This document shows, one piece after another, positions 7,927 through 17,392 of a stretch of 64,000 nt of DNA. Origin of the DNA: Bradyrhizobium sp. C9. Lineage in GTDB: Bacteria; Pseudomonadota; Alphaproteobacteria; Rhizobiales; Xanthobacteraceae. The notes beneath the pieces are model-generated. The model had not been told where the DNA came from. It made no database searches and saw only the letters and a list, made by a program, of their open reading frames with translations. The stretch covers positions 124,001 through 188,000 of the forward strand of contig NZ_NWTG01000003.1 of the NCBI RefSeq assembly GCF_002532045.1. Direction: 5' to 3'. Position numbers and translations under genes: made by a program. How positions within the stretch are numbered: the first letter of the stretch is position 1; every line of letters starts with the position of its first letter.

Positions 7927-9483
7927 TCAACGAATGATGTCGAAGCTATAGTCAGTCTTGCCAAGAACATTGGTCTTCTTGTCAATTTCATCGAAGATCT
8001 TGTCGAGGATCTTCACCAGCACATTCAGGCCGCCCTGATAGCCCCACACGGGGGAGCGGTGATGGTGATGTCGATCAAAAATTGGAAACCCGATTCGGAT
8101 TAGTGGCGTTCCAGTGTCCCGTTCCAGGTACTTGCCGTGTGTATTGCCAATCAGAAAGTCAACCGGCTCTGTGAACAAGAGCGAGCGCATGTGCCAGAGG
8201 TCCCGCCCCGGATAGGCTTGGCAGGCCTGACCAAATGGCGAGCTTGCAAACAGCGCCTGCATTTTTTCCTGCCACGCCTTGTTGCCATTGGTGGACAGCA
8301 CATGGGTCGGTTCGGCGCCGAGTTCGAGCAGAAAGGCAGCCAACCCATAGCAGAGATCAGGATCGCCATAGATCGCGAACTTCTTGCCATGGATATGCGC
8401 GCTGGAGTCCGCGATGGCATCAACCAAGCGGCCACGCTCTCGCGCGAGCTCCTCCGGAATCTCCTTGCCGCTGATGCGTGATAACGCCACGAGAAAATCA
8501 TCTGTTGCGGACACACCGACCGGGTAATTGAAAGACACGACGTCCTGGCCATGCTCGGACACGAACGGCAGCGTTTTTTCCGTACACCATTGCTGCATGG
8601 AGATTGTCGCCTTGGCGTGAATCGCGTTCGCCGCGTCTTCCAGCGTGGTGCCGCCGTCATACATCCGGAACTCGCCGTCGGTCGGGGTATCGAAGACTTC
8701 AGAGTTATCGGCGAGAATCGTATGTTCGATGCCCATCAATGCCAAGATTCGCTTGATCTCGCGAAGATTTCCAACGGTATTGCCATCAAAGCCGCCGATG
8801 ATGTTGATTGCCTCATTTGGCTTGCGCTCCAGCTTCGGCGCCGTTCCGGCCTTGCCGTCCCAAAAATGCTCGAGAATGCCCTTGAGTGCGTTGTCGTAGC
8901 CCGTGACGTGGCTGCCGACGAACGCCGGCGTATGTGCGAACGGCACGTCGAACTCTGCCGGAACCGAGCCTTTTTCCTTCGACGTCTTGATGAAGGCGTT
9001 GAGGTCATCGCCGATTACCTCAGCCATGCAGGTCGTCGAGACCGCAATCATCTTGGGTTTGTACATGTTATAGCTGTTGGCGAGGCCGTCGATCATATTG
9101 TTCAGCCCCCCGAACACAGCGGCGTCTTCCGTCATCGACGAAGACACGCAGGAGCTCGGCTCCTTAAAGTGCCGCGACAGATGGCTGCGGTAATAGGCCA
9201 CGCAGCCTTGCGAGCCATGGACGAAGGGCAGCGTGCCCTCAAAACCGACTGAGACGAAAACGGCGCCAAGCGGCTGGCAGGCTTTGGCCGGATTTACCGC
9301 AAGCGCCTCCCGCGCGAAATTCTTTTCGCGATATTCGGGGGTTTTCGTCCATTCCTTGATACGTTCGACCTCGGCAGGATCGCGGGGATTTTCGAACAAC
9401 TTCTTGTCGGCCAGCATTTGTTGGTATTCTGGACCGCGGAACAGTTCGAGATGATCGAGCACATGTTCTGCACTCTGCGCCAT
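7927..9483 (-). CDS. nifK: Nitrogenase MoFe protein beta chain
   Basis: 518 residues from the ATG at 9483, which has AAGGA just upstream; an in-frame GTG five codons earlier is less likely because that ribosome site overlaps it. P-cluster cysteines are seen in [25 protein letters not shown] and [12 protein letters not shown]. NifK forms the alpha2beta2 MoFe protein with NifD; the P-cluster at the interface passes electrons from NifH to the FeMo-cofactor. It follows nifD by 87 bp. The C-terminus reads DYSFDIIR, as in bradyrhizobial NifK. nifH is not in this window, consistent with Bradyrhizobium, where nifH is separate from nifDK. Confidence 0.98.
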   Translation of the reverse strand: MAQSAEHVLDHLELFRGPEYQQMLADKKLFENPRDPAEVERIKEWTKTPEYREKNFAREALAVNPAKACQPLGAVFVSVGFEGTLPFVHGSQGCVAYYRSHLSRHFKEPSSCVSSSMTEDAAVFGGLNNMIDGLANSYNMYKPKMIAVSTTCMAEVIGDDLNAFIKTSKEKGSVPAEFDVPFAHTPAFVGSHVTGYDNALKGILEHFWDGKAGTAPKLERKPNEAINIIGGFDGNTVGNLREIKRILALMGIEHTILADNSEVFDTPTDGEFRMYDGGTTLEDAANAIHAKATISMQQWCTEKTLPFVSEHGQDVVSFNYPVGVSATDDFLVALSRISGKEIPEELARERGRLVDAIADSSAHIHGKKFAIYGDPDLCYGLAAFLLELGAEPTHVLSTNGNKAWQEKMQALFASSPFGQACQAYPGRDLWHMRSLLFTEPVDFLIGNTHGKYLERDTGTPLIRIGFPIFDRHHHHRSPVWGYQGGLNVLVKILDKIFDEIDKKTNVLGKTDYSFDIIR

Positions 9484-9570
9484 GTTAGGATCCTTCACTA
9501 TCGAAATTGATATCGCCCAACTCTCCGCAGAGAGCGGGATCGGTTGCTCTATTGTGAAACCAAGTGCTTG

Positions 9571-11073
9571 TTACTCTGCAGCCAAGAGCTTGGCTTTCGA
9601 GGCTTCCTTCCAAGGTGCCTTCATCTTCTTCCAGATCGGCGAGTTGACAGCCATGTCCATGTCGCGCGCAAAGATCGCAAAGCCGTCATAGCCGTGATAT
9701 GGGCCCGAATAGTCCCAGGAATGCATCTGCCGGAACGGCACACCCATCTTTTGGAAAACGTACTTTTCCTTGATGCCCGAGCCGACCAGATCAGGCTGGA
9801 GCTTTTCCACGAAGCGCTCGAACTCATAGCCGTTGACATCGTCGTAGATGAGCGTGCTGTCCTTTACATAATGCTGGGCAGTGCGCTGATAGTCGTCGTT
9901 ATGACCGAACTCGTATCCGGTTCCCACGACTTCCATGCCGAGGTCCTCGTAGGCGCCAATCACATGACGCGGACGAAGCCCGCCGACGTACAGCATCACC
10001 GTCTTGCCCTGCAGGCGCGGGCGATATTTTGCGATCACGGCGTTCACCAGCGGCTGGTACTTTTCGATCACCCGCTCGGCACCCTCCTTGATCTTGTCGT
10101 CGAAATAGCCGGCAATCTTGCGCAGCGATTCTGCGATCTTTGAAGGTCCGAAGAAGTTGTACTCGCACCAGGGGATACCGAACTTCTCCTCCATATGACG
10201 CGAGATGTAGTTCATCGAACGGTAGCAATGCAGAATGTTGAGCTTCGCCTTCGGCGTTGCTTCGAGCTCGGCGAGTGAACCGTCGCCGGACCACTGTGCA
10301 ATCACCCGCAGGCCCATTTCCTCCAGCAGAATTCGCGATGACCAGGCGTCGCCGCCGATATTGTAGTCACCAATGATCGCAACATCGTAGGGCGTCGGCT
10401 CGAACTTTGGTTTGCCGTCGGGGTCGAGCTTGTCGAAGATCCAATCGCGCACCGCGTCGTTGGCGATGTGGTGGCCAAGCGACTGCGACACGCCGCGAAA
10501 GCCCTCACAGCGGACAGGCACGATGGTCTTGCCACCATATTCCTTGGATTTCGACCTTGACACGGCCTCGATGTCGTCCCCGATCAATCCGATCGGGCAT
10601 TCCGATTGGATGGTGATGCCGTGGTTGAGCGGGAAAAGCTCCTGGATTTCGTCAAGGACTTTGACCAGCTTCTTGTCGCCACCGAATACGATGTCCTTCT
10701 CCTGGAAATCGGAGGTGAATTGCAGGGTTACAAAACTATCGATGCCCGTTGTGCCAACGTAATAGTTACGACGCGAGCCCCACGAATACTGGCCGCAGCC
10801 AACCGGGCCGTGGCTGATATGGACCATGTCCTTGATCGGCCCCCAGACCACCCCCTTGGATCCTGCATAGGCGCAGCCTCTGATTGTCATCACACCAGGT
10901 ATGGATTTTATGTTGGACTTGACTCCGCAATCGGACTTCCCGGACTGGTGAACGTTGAGATGCTTGGCACGCCGCTTCGCGGTCTTCTCTGGATAGACCT
11001 TCAGCACCTCGTCGATCAGCTGTTTGTTACGAGCCCTGATTTCTGCAATGCTCTGGGTCGTGGCGAGACTCAT
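9571..11073 (-). CDS. nifD: Nitrogenase MoFe protein alpha chain
   Basis: 500 residues from the ATG at 11073, chosen because AAGGAC precedes it; an in-frame codon at 11088 would include that ribosome site. P-cluster ligands sit in [19 protein letters not shown] and [11 protein letters not shown]. The FeMo-cofactor ligands are the cysteine in [10 protein letters not shown] and the histidine in [16 protein letters not shown]. It is the first gene of the nifDKENX operon, about 45 bp downstream of the predicted transcription start from the sigma-54 promoter at 11129-11144, with two activator sites further up. Confidence 0.98.
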   Translation of the reverse strand: MSLATTQSIAEIRARNKQLIDEVLKVYPEKTAKRRAKHLNVHQSGKSDCGVKSNIKSIPGVMTIRGCAYAGSKGVVWGPIKDMVHISHGPVGCGQYSWGSRRNYYVGTTGIDSFVTLQFTSDFQEKDIVFGGDKKLVKVLDEIQELFPLNHGITIQSECPIGLIGDDIEAVSRSKSKEYGGKTIVPVRCEGFRGVSQSLGHHIANDAVRDWIFDKLDPDGKPKFEPTPYDVAIIGDYNIGGDAWSSRILLEEMGLRVIAQWSGDGSLAELEATPKAKLNILHCYRSMNYISRHMEEKFGIPWCEYNFFGPSKIAESLRKIAGYFDDKIKEGAERVIEKYQPLVNAVIAKYRPRLQGKTVMLYVGGLRPRHVIGAYEDLGMEVVGTGYEFGHNDDYQRTAQHYVKDSTLIYDDVNGYEFERFVEKLQPDLVGSGIKEKYVFQKMGVPFRQMHSWDYSGPYHGYDGFAIFARDMDMAVNSPIWKKMKAPWKEASKAKLLAAE

Positions 11074-11128
11074 GCTGATGTCCTTCAAGGGTTAGCGGTT
11101 GGAAGTGCTTCTTGCTGATAAAGACTTT

Positions 11129-11144
11129 TGCAACGAGCATGCCA
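11129..11144 (-). promoter_or_regulatory. sigma-54 (-24/-12) promoter of nifDKENX
   Basis: On the minus strand TGGCATGCTCGTTGCA: GG and GC 10 bases apart, with the full TTGCA at -12. It lies 56 bp before the nifD start. With the two TGT-N10-ACA sites at 11215 and 11264 it forms a complete NifA-activated promoter. Confidence 0.92.
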
Positions 11145-11214
11145 GTCCGTCGGGAGCGCAAAAACCAGAACAAATAGACACAGTTAGCGCGGCCCGTCCG
11201 ATGAGGCTGGTTGT

Positions 11215-11230
11215 TGTTGCGAACGCGACA
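11215..11230 (-). promoter_or_regulatory. NifA activator site 1 of nifD
   Basis: TGT-TGCGAACGCG-ACA, an exact TGT-N10-ACA palindromic site, 71 bp upstream of the -24 element of nifD. Confidence 0.85.
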
Positions 11231-11263
11231 TCGCGCTTTGCGCGGAGACTTCTTCGTTGACCC

Positions 11264-11279
11264 TGTTCGAAATGGAACA
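11264..11279 (-). promoter_or_regulatory. NifA activator site 2 of nifD
   Basis: TGT-TCGAAATGGA-ACA, a second exact TGT-N10-ACA match 120 bp upstream of the -24 element. Two correctly placed sites in 65 bp are very unlikely by chance. Both lie past the end of sufS, so the suf operon and nif operon have separate promoters. Confidence 0.85.
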
Positions 11280-11549
11280 AGTGCCGGCTATGCGCGAAGT
11301 TGCGCCGCGCAGTTCTCGAAGACGCGCAGTTGCCGCCGATTGCAAGATTTTGCGATCGCGCGCGGCGGGACGGCCGCTAACATGGACGAGTGGGTGGCTG
11401 GCGGCTCCGGCTTGCCAATACCATCTATGCTGCCGGGCACGACGGATGCTTACCTTCAGCGAAGACGATGATGGTCATGTGGATGACGTCATCGCCCGCC
11501 GAGTTCGATGCAAGCTCCCTAGCCACTTAGACGTGGCCCACTCGCCGTC

Positions 11550-12797
11550 TCACGAGAACAGCTGCCGCGCCTTGATGAGCGCACCGACGAGCGTATCAAT
11601 CTCTTCACGTGTGTTGTAGAGGCCGAAGGACGCACGGCATGTCGCCAGAACACCGAAGCGCTTGAGCAGCGGCATCGCGCAATGGGCCCCTGCCCGCACC
11701 GCCACACCTGCGCGGTCGATGACGGTGGCAATATCATGCGCATGCGCACCCTTCATATCAAAGGAGATGATCGGCCCCTTCTCGGCTGGTGTGCCGATCA
11801 AGCGCACGGAGTTGATGTCCGCCAGCTGCTGCTGAGCGTAAGCAAGCAGTGCGCTTTCGTGCTCGCGGATCTGCTTCTTGCCTATTGAATTGATGTAGTC
11901 CACAGCCGCCCCCAGACCGACCGCCTCGACGATCGGTGGCGTACCCGCCTCGAAGCGGTGCGGCGGATCACCATAGATGACGCCGGTACGTGAGACCTCA
12001 CGGATCATTTCGCCCCCGCCATTGAAGGGTGGCATCAACGCCAGATGCTCAGATTTGCCGTAGAGCACGCCGATGCCGGTCGGACCATAGAGTTTGTGGC
12101 CCGTCATCACGTAGAAATCGCAATCGATGTCGCAGACGTCGGCGTTCAGATGGACGCATCCTTGCGAACCATCGATCAGCACCGGGATACCGCGAGCATG
12201 AGCGATCCTCACCACCTCCTTTACCGGTAAGACGGTCCCCAGAGCATTCGACATTTGTGTGATCGCAACCATCTTGGTGCGCCGGGTCAGGAGCTGCTCA
12301 AAGGCATCCAGCAGGAAGTTGCCGTCATCATCCACTGGTGCCCATTTGATCACCGCGCCGTGGCGCTCTCTGAGAAAATGCCACGGCACGATGTTGGAAT
12401 GATGTTCCATCATCGAGAGAACGATCTCATCCCCCGGGGTGACGCGTTCACGGCCGAAGGTCTGGGCGACCAGATTGATTGCCTCGGTGGCGCTGCGGGT
12501 GAAGATGATCTCTTCGTTTAGACGGGCGTTCACAAATTGCGCCAGCTTGGCACGCGCGCCTTCATACGCCTCGGTCGCAGCGTTAGCGAGGTAGTGCAAA
12601 CCGCGATGAACGTTGGCATATTCGCTTGAGTAGACCTGCATCATGCGGTCAAGTACCGCCTTCGGCTTCTGAGCCGAGGCGGCATTGTCGAGATAGACCA
12701 GCGGCCTGCCATAAACCGTCATGCTCAGCGCAGGAAAGTCCGCACGCAGACGGTTGACCTCGTACCTGCCATTGCTCATCGCGGGATGCACGCTCAT
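11550..12797 (-). CDS. sufS: Cysteine desulfurase, SufS type
   Basis: 415 residues, PLP-dependent. The PLP lysine is in TGHKLYGPTG, the cofactor pocket in SMMEHHSN and DGSQGCVHL, and the catalytic cysteine in ATCRASFGLYN near residue 375. That short loop and overall length mark the group II SufS/CsdA class and not NifS. The enzyme takes sulfur from L-cysteine and gives it to the SufBCD scaffold. The start overlaps the sufD stop as ATGA. It is the last gene of the fdxN-sufBCDS operon; no sufE, sufU or sufA follows. In this locus it may take the place that nifS holds elsewhere. Confidence 0.92.
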   Translation of the reverse strand: MSVHPAMSNGRYEVNRLRADFPALSMTVYGRPLVYLDNAASAQKPKAVLDRMMQVYSSEYANVHRGLHYLANAATEAYEGARAKLAQFVNARLNEEIIFTRSATEAINLVAQTFGRERVTPGDEIVLSMMEHHSNIVPWHFLRERHGAVIKWAPVDDDGNFLLDAFEQLLTRRTKMVAITQMSNALGTVLPVKEVVRIAHARGIPVLIDGSQGCVHLNADVCDIDCDFYVMTGHKLYGPTGIGVLYGKSEHLALMPPFNGGGEMIREVSRTGVIYGDPPHRFEAGTPPIVEAVGLGAAVDYINSIGKKQIREHESALLAYAQQQLADINSVRLIGTPAEKGPIISFDMKGAHAHDIATVIDRAGVAVRAGAHCAMPLLKRFGVLATCRASFGLYNTREEIDTLVGALIKARQLFS

Positions 12798-14113
12798 CTC
12801 CGCGCCTGCATCCAGTGTTCAGTTTGCGCGGTCACAAAATCGCGCAGGCTCTCGGGGACGATTTCCTCAATCGCCTCGCCCAGGAATGCTCCAATCAGCA
12901 ACGCCTGCGCGTCCTTTTCGGATAGACCGCGAGCACGCAGATAAAATACGAGTGCACCGTCCAGCGCACCTGACGTCGATCCGTGGCCGCAAGTCACGTC
13001 GTCGGCCAAGATTTCGAGTTCGGGCTTGTTGTCGGCCCGGGCCTCGTCGGACAGAAGCAGCGCCCGCGTCGTCAGCGTGGCGTCCGTCTTCTGCGCGCCA
13101 GGACGAACGACAATCCGGCCTTGGAGCACCGAACGGCCGCATTCGTCGATCACCGCACGGAACTTCTCCCGACTGGTGCAATGTGGCACGGCGTGATCGA
13201 CGACCATTGTCGTGTCGACATGCTGCTTGTGCCTGATGAGATTGACGGCGTTCGCCGAGAGCTTGGATCCCTCGCCAGTCAGCGTGACGAATCCCTGGTA
13301 GCGACTGACGGAGCCGCTACAAGTCATGCTGAAGAAATCGAGCTTCGCTTTTGCGCCGACCGCGATGATGCTTGATGAGATATGCACGGCGTCAGCGGCG
13401 TCGGCCGCCAGTCGGATATGCGACAGGTTCGCCTCGTCACCAACCAGGGCAATTGTCGCATCGTTGGTCTGATAGCCGCTCGCGCCTTCAGCCGAGACGA
13501 AACTCTCCACTAAGGCCGCATGCGCGCCTTGGCCAAGTTGCAGATAGGAACGCGTGAAGTTGGACACCAACGATCCGGTCGTGACGTGAACGATCTGAAT
13601 CGGACGCTTCACCGCTTCGCCGTCAGCGATCGTAATCACGAAGCCATCGGTCGCCATTGCCGCATTGAGCGAGATCACCGCATCAGTCGTCGTCGACAGC
13701 ACCAGGCCGGCCATCGCACTGTCGGTCGTATCTTCCAGGACCTCTCGGAGCGACCGCACAGCGACCCCGTCTTCCAGACTGTCCACATCAGAAAGCTCCG
13801 GTACGAATACACCATCCACCAAGACGAGTTTGACCGCCCGATCGACTGCTGTTTGCTTAACCGACGCCGCTGCGCGCACCAGCGCAGCCGCATCGGGTCG
13901 CGGAGCGAGCGGCAGGACCGCGCCCATCAGCGCGCGCAGATCGGTGTATTTCCAGGCCTCGATGCGTTGCGGGAGGCCGGCACGCTCGTAGGCTTCGAAC
14001 GCCCTCGCACGGATATGAGCGACGAGCCCGGAGCCAGGCAACCGTCCATGCGCCGCGGCAAAGACATTGTCCGTTGCGCGCCCGGCGGCGGTTTTGGTCA
14101 CAACCTGCTTCAT
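12794..14113 (-). CDS. sufD: Fe-S assembly protein SufD
   Basis: 439 residues from the ATG at 14113 (MKQVVTKTAAGR); the open frame runs 20 codons further but would then overlap sufC. The beta-helical SufBD core is evident: EAWKYTDLRAL near residue 60, ALVESFVSAEGASGYQTND mid-protein, and the C-terminal stretch DVTCGHGSTSGALDG followed by ARGLSEKDAQALLIGAFLGE. SufD pairs with SufB and the SufC ATPase in the SufBC2D scaffold. Neighbours: sufC 19 bp upstream, sufS overlapping by 4 bp downstream. No frameshift. Confidence 0.92.
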   Translation of the reverse strand: MKQVVTKTAAGRATDNVFAAAHGRLPGSGLVAHIRARAFEAYERAGLPQRIEAWKYTDLRALMGAVLPLAPRPDAAALVRAAASVKQTAVDRAVKLVLVDGVFVPELSDVDSLEDGVAVRSLREVLEDTTDSAMAGLVLSTTTDAVISLNAAMATDGFVITIADGEAVKRPIQIVHVTTGSLVSNFTRSYLQLGQGAHAALVESFVSAEGASGYQTNDATIALVGDEANLSHIRLAADAADAVHISSSIIAVGAKAKLDFFSMTCSGSVSRYQGFVTLTGEGSKLSANAVNLIRHKQHVDTTMVVDHAVPHCTSREKFRAVIDECGRSVLQGRIVVRPGAQKTDATLTTRALLLSDEARADNKPELEILADDVTCGHGSTSGALDGALVFYLRARGLSEKDAQALLIGAFLGEAIEEIVPESLRDFVTAQTEHWMQARR

Positions 14114-14132
14114 CGGGAAATCTCGTGCGCGG

Positions 14133-14885
14133 TCACGCCGCGTCTTCGAATTGTGCGTAGCCACAAGCCTCAAGCTCCAGCGCGAGTTCTTTTCCGCCGC
14201 TCTTTCTTATCTGCCCTTTCGACATCACGTGGATAACGTCCGGCACGATGTAGTCGAGAAGCCGCCGATAGTGGCTGATTACAATCATCGCGCGCTCCGA
14301 CGAACGCAGAGCGTTGATGCCACCCGCGACAATCCGCAGCGCGTCAATGTCGAGACCGGAATCTATCTCGTCCAGGATGCACAGGCTCGGTTCGAGCAGC
14401 GCCATCTGCAGAATCTCGTTGCGTTTCTTCTCGCCGCCGGAAAATCCGACATTGAGGCCGCGCTTGAGCATGCCTTGCGGTATATTGAGCGAATTAGCAA
14501 CCTCGCGAACGCGTTTTATAAAATCGGGGGTGGAGAATTCCGTTTGTGCTCGCGCCTTGCGCTGGGCGTTCAGCGCCGCGCGCAGGAAGTTCATGGTGGT
14601 CGCCCCGGGAATTTCCACCGGATATTGGAAGGCAAGAAATACGCCCCTAGTCGCGCGCTCGCTTGCCTCCATCGCGAGCAGGTCCTCACCGTTGAATAGG
14701 ATTTGGCCAGCGCTAACTTGATAGCCGGGCTTGCCGGAGATAACGTGACTGAGTGTGGACTTTCCGGAGCCGTTCGGCCCCATGATTGCATGCACCTCAC
14801 CCGCATTGACCGCAAGATCGAGGCCGCGAAGAATTTCGCAGCCCTCGATACCAACATGCAAATCTCGGACTTCGAGTAGCGCCAT
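14133..14885 (-). CDS. sufC: Fe-S assembly ATPase SufC
   Basis: 250 residues, ABC-type ATPase. Walker A is GPNGSGKSTLS, the signature loop is GFSGGEKKRNEILQM, and Walker B is PSLCILDEIDSGLD; the H-loop is VISHYRRLLDYI. SufC dimerises on SufB-SufD and uses ATP to drive the structural change that allows cluster assembly. It lies 69 bp after sufB and 19 bp before sufD. Starts MALLEVRDLHVGIEG as in typical SufC. Cytoplasmic. Confidence 0.95.
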   Translation of the reverse strand: MALLEVRDLHVGIEGCEILRGLDLAVNAGEVHAIMGPNGSGKSTLSHVISGKPGYQVSAGQILFNGEDLLAMEASERATRGVFLAFQYPVEIPGATTMNFLRAALNAQRKARAQTEFSTPDFIKRVREVANSLNIPQGMLKRGLNVGFSGGEKKRNEILQMALLEPSLCILDEIDSGLDIDALRIVAGGINALRSSERAMIVISHYRRLLDYIVPDVIHVMSKGQIRKSGGKELALELEACGYAQFEDAA

Positions 14886-14954
14886 TTAACCTGCCCCTGA
14901 AATGCGTCATCCAGAACGCAAGCCGCAATCGCAAGGGCTCGCGGAAACGTTTAG

Positions 14955-16451
14955 TTACCCGACGGATCCCTCGAGCGAGATAGAGATCAACTTCTGCGCC
15001 TCAACCGCAAATTCCATCGGCAACTTTTGCAGCACGTCTTTCGCGAAACCGTTGACGACGAGGCCAGTGGCCTGTTGCTCGCTCAAGCCTCTCTGCACGC
15101 AGTAGAACAGCACGTCCTCGGAAATCTTCGACGTCGTCGCTTCATGCTCGAACGTCGCCGAGGAATTCTTGGCCTCGACATAGGGCACGGTGTGCGCGCC
15201 GCATTTGTCGCCGATCAGAAGCGAGTCGCAGGCGGTGTAGTTGCGCGCGCCGGTTGCCTTGCGATGGGCGCTGACCAGGCCGCGATAAGTGTTCTGCGAC
15301 TTGCCGGCGGCGATGCCCTTGGAGATGATCCGGCTCGACGTGTTCTTGCCGAGGTGGATCATCTTGGTGCCGCTGTCGACCTGCTGGAAACCGTTCGAGA
15401 TCGCGATCGAGTAGAACTCGCCGCTCGAATTGTCGCCGCGCAGGATGCAGCTCGGATATTTCCAGGTGATCGCCGAACCGGTCTCGACCTGGGTCCAGGA
15501 GATCTTCGAATTGCGACCACGGCAGTCGCCACGCTTGGTGACGAAATTGTAGATGCCGCCCTTGCCTTCCGAATTGCCCGGGTACCAGTTCTGCACCGTC
15601 GAATACTTGATCTCGGCATCGTCGAGCGTGACGAGCTCGACCACGGCGGCGTGCAGCTGGTTCTCGTCGCGCTGCGGCGCGGTGCAGCCCTCGAGATAGG
15701 AGACGTAGGAGCCCTTGTCGGCGATGATCAGCGTGCGCTCGAACTGGCCGGTGTTGCGCTCGTTGATGCGGAAATAGGTCGACAACTCCATCGGGCAGCG
15801 CACGCCCGGCGGCACGTAGACGAACGAGCCGTCGGAGAACACAGCCGAATTCAATGTCGCGAAGTAATTGTCCGAGGTCGGCACCACGGTGCCGAGATAT
15901 TTCTGCACCAGCTCGGGATGCTCGCGGATCGCCTCCGAGATCGGCATGAAGATCACGCCGGCCGCCTTCAGCTCCTTCTGGAAGGTGGTCGCAACCGAGA
16001 CCGAATCGAACACGGCGTCGACCGCGATCTTGCGGTTCGGCGTCTGCTCACCACCAGGCGGCGGCTCGACGCCCTCGAGGATCGCGACCTCGCGCAGGGG
16101 GATGCCGAGCTTCTCGTAGGTCTTGAGGATTTCCGGATCGATCTCGTCGATCGAGGACAGCGTCTTCTTCGGCTTCGGCGCCGCGTAGTAGTAGATGTCC
16201 TGGTAGTCGATCTTCGGATAGTCGACGCGCGCCCAGGTCGGCTCGGTCATGGTCAGCCAGCGGCGATACGCCTCGAGGCGCCATTCCAGCATCCAGGCCG
16301 GTTCATTCTTCTTTGCGGAGATGAAGCGGACGGTGTCTTCCGACAGCCCCTTCGGGGCCTTGTCGGACTCGATCAGCGTCTCAAACCCATATCGATACTG
16401 GTCGACGTCGATGCGCCGGACGCGCTCGACCGTCTCTTGTACAGCTACCAT
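14955..16451 (-). CDS. sufB: Fe-S scaffold protein SufB
   Basis: 498 residues, full length. Family marks are [60 protein letters not shown] and the C-terminal [18 protein letters not shown]. SufB is the scaffold on which a [4Fe-4S] cluster is built from SufS sulfur. GGAG precedes the ATG. An oddity: from about 15240 to 16451 almost every third codon position is G or C (which also produces a 509-codon open frame on the other strand), while the gene's last 95 codons and the neighbouring sufC, sufD and sufS have more relaxed codons like the rest of the island. This suggests gene conversion or a recent copy from a housekeeping sufB. Confidence 0.95.
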   Translation of the reverse strand: MVAVQETVERVRRIDVDQYRYGFETLIESDKAPKGLSEDTVRFISAKKNEPAWMLEWRLEAYRRWLTMTEPTWARVDYPKIDYQDIYYYAAPKPKKTLSSIDEIDPEILKTYEKLGIPLREVAILEGVEPPPGGEQTPNRKIAVDAVFDSVSVATTFQKELKAAGVIFMPISEAIREHPELVQKYLGTVVPTSDNYFATLNSAVFSDGSFVYVPPGVRCPMELSTYFRINERNTGQFERTLIIADKGSYVSYLEGCTAPQRDENQLHAAVVELVTLDDAEIKYSTVQNWYPGNSEGKGGIYNFVTKRGDCRGRNSKISWTQVETGSAITWKYPSCILRGDNSSGEFYSIAISNGFQQVDSGTKMIHLGKNTSSRIISKGIAAGKSQNTYRGLVSAHRKATGARNYTACDSLLIGDKCGAHTVPYVEAKNSSATFEHEATTSKISEDVLFYCVQRGLSEQQATGLVVNGFAKDVLQKLPMEFAVEAQKLISISLEGSVG

Positions 16452-16638
16452 TGTCTACTCCGCTCCCACACGGAAAACTCTAGCCGACGACGATTGCCCA
16501 GCGCGACCCTCCAAGCTGATCGTGCAAGTCATGGCCAACGCGGGATCAGCGGGTGAGAGAATCAGGTCCCCAACCCAGAGAGCCGTCGCTAGAGTCTTCA
16601 TCCTGCTTTGCGCCGGAGTTCCCCTCATCGGCGACCTC

Positions 16639-16833
16639 TTATGCCGGCACGCAGGTGTCGGGCACTGGGCAAACGACAGCGCATTGCGGCGCGTCAAAAT
16701 GACCCTCACATTGAGTGCACTTGGCTGGATTGATCACATATATATCGTTCTTCAGGCTGATCGCCGCGTTGGGACATTCGAACTCACACGCGCCACAGAC
16801 GGTGCACTGGGACGCGATTATCTTGTAGGCCAT
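16639..16833 (-). CDS. fdxN: 2[4Fe-4S] ferredoxin, FdxN-like
   Basis: 64 residues from the ATG at 16833 ([20 protein letters not shown]). First cluster motif C-x2-C-x2-C-x3-C-P; second motif [18 protein letters not shown], with the longer spacer found in FdxN/nif-linked ferredoxins. Such ferredoxins give low-potential electrons to nitrogenase or to NifB. It is the first gene of the unit with sufBCDS, although a 187-bp gap separates it from sufB. Upstream are a degenerate sigma-54 element and an exact NifA-type site. Confidence 0.9.
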   Translation of the reverse strand: MAYKIIASQCTVCGACEFECPNAAISLKNDIYVINPAKCTQCEGHFDAPQCAVVCPVPDTCVPA

Positions 16834-16873
16834 TACTGCGATTCCATAAGCAAAGTGCGGACCGCTTCTTGCT

Positions 16874-16889
16874 TTCAAGTCTTATGCCA
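16874..16889 (-). promoter_or_regulatory. Degenerate sigma-54 promoter of fdxN-suf
   Basis: Minus strand TGGCATAAGACTTGAA. The -24 half is perfect, but the -12 dinucleotide is GA where GC is expected. Position (about 40 bp before the fdxN start) and the activator site 60 bp further up argue for function. Confidence 0.5.
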
Positions 16890-16948
16890 AAGAGCTTGGG
16901 CTTGATTTGTCTCGGCTATTTTCCAAGGCATGTCGCCGCCTCAACGAT

Positions 16949-16964
16949 TGTCGCAAATGCTACA
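16949..16964 (-). promoter_or_regulatory. NifA activator site of fdxN-suf
   Basis: TGT-CGCAAATGCT-ACA, an exact TGT-N10-ACA match 60 bp upstream of the -24 element of fdxN. Confidence 0.62.
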
Positions 16965-17327
16965 ATCGGCCTCACGGCAGCTTGATCGCGACGCATAGTT
17001 GGAGCGCAGGGTCGATCCGGCGGCGGTCGGCCGATCAGGCCACGTTCGTCAGCCCGGCTCGCCTCTCCACAGCACAGCCAAAAAACGTCGTGCCCGATCG
17101 CGCAGATAAAGGTCGCTTCGATGATCGCGGTCCTTCTGGGCGAGCCGCGGCAGGCAATGTTAATCCCCGCGGATTACCGGAAAATCTGCTTTCCCTGTAG
17201 AGGACGGAACTACTTCGGCTGGCATCACGGGGACGACCGAAAGCCAAGCGCGATCGTCTGATGCCCCCTCGGCTTCGGTCCGTACTCCGAAGAGACGCCA
17301 GCGGGGCTCGGCAGATCGAAATTGCCG
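16965..17327. other. Gene-free stretch between fdxN promoter and ald terminator
   Basis: No credible open frame, RNA gene or further promoter motif seen. It separates the ald unit from the fdxN-suf unit. Confidence 0.5.
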
Positions 17328-17353
17328 AAAAAAAAGCCACCCCGAAGGGTGGC
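17328..17353 (-). terminator. Intrinsic terminator of ald
   Basis: On the minus strand a 7-bp perfect stem GCCACCC/GGGTGGC around a TTCG loop is followed directly by eight T. It lies 40 bp past the ald stop. The clearest terminator in the window. Confidence 0.92.
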
Positions 17354-17392
17354 CCAAGTCAGGGAGGAAACGCCCGTGTGGGCCTCTGGGAA

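Noticed and set aside
15027..16556. 509-codon plus-strand frame opposite sufB
   Set aside because: Shadow of GC-rich sufB codons; Arg/Asp/Val-rich with no domain.
16455..16709. 84-codon frame and a TGGCC...TTGC sigma-54-like string in the fdxN-sufB gap
   Set aside because: The GG-GC spacing is 9, not 10, and the frame has no ribosome site or family.
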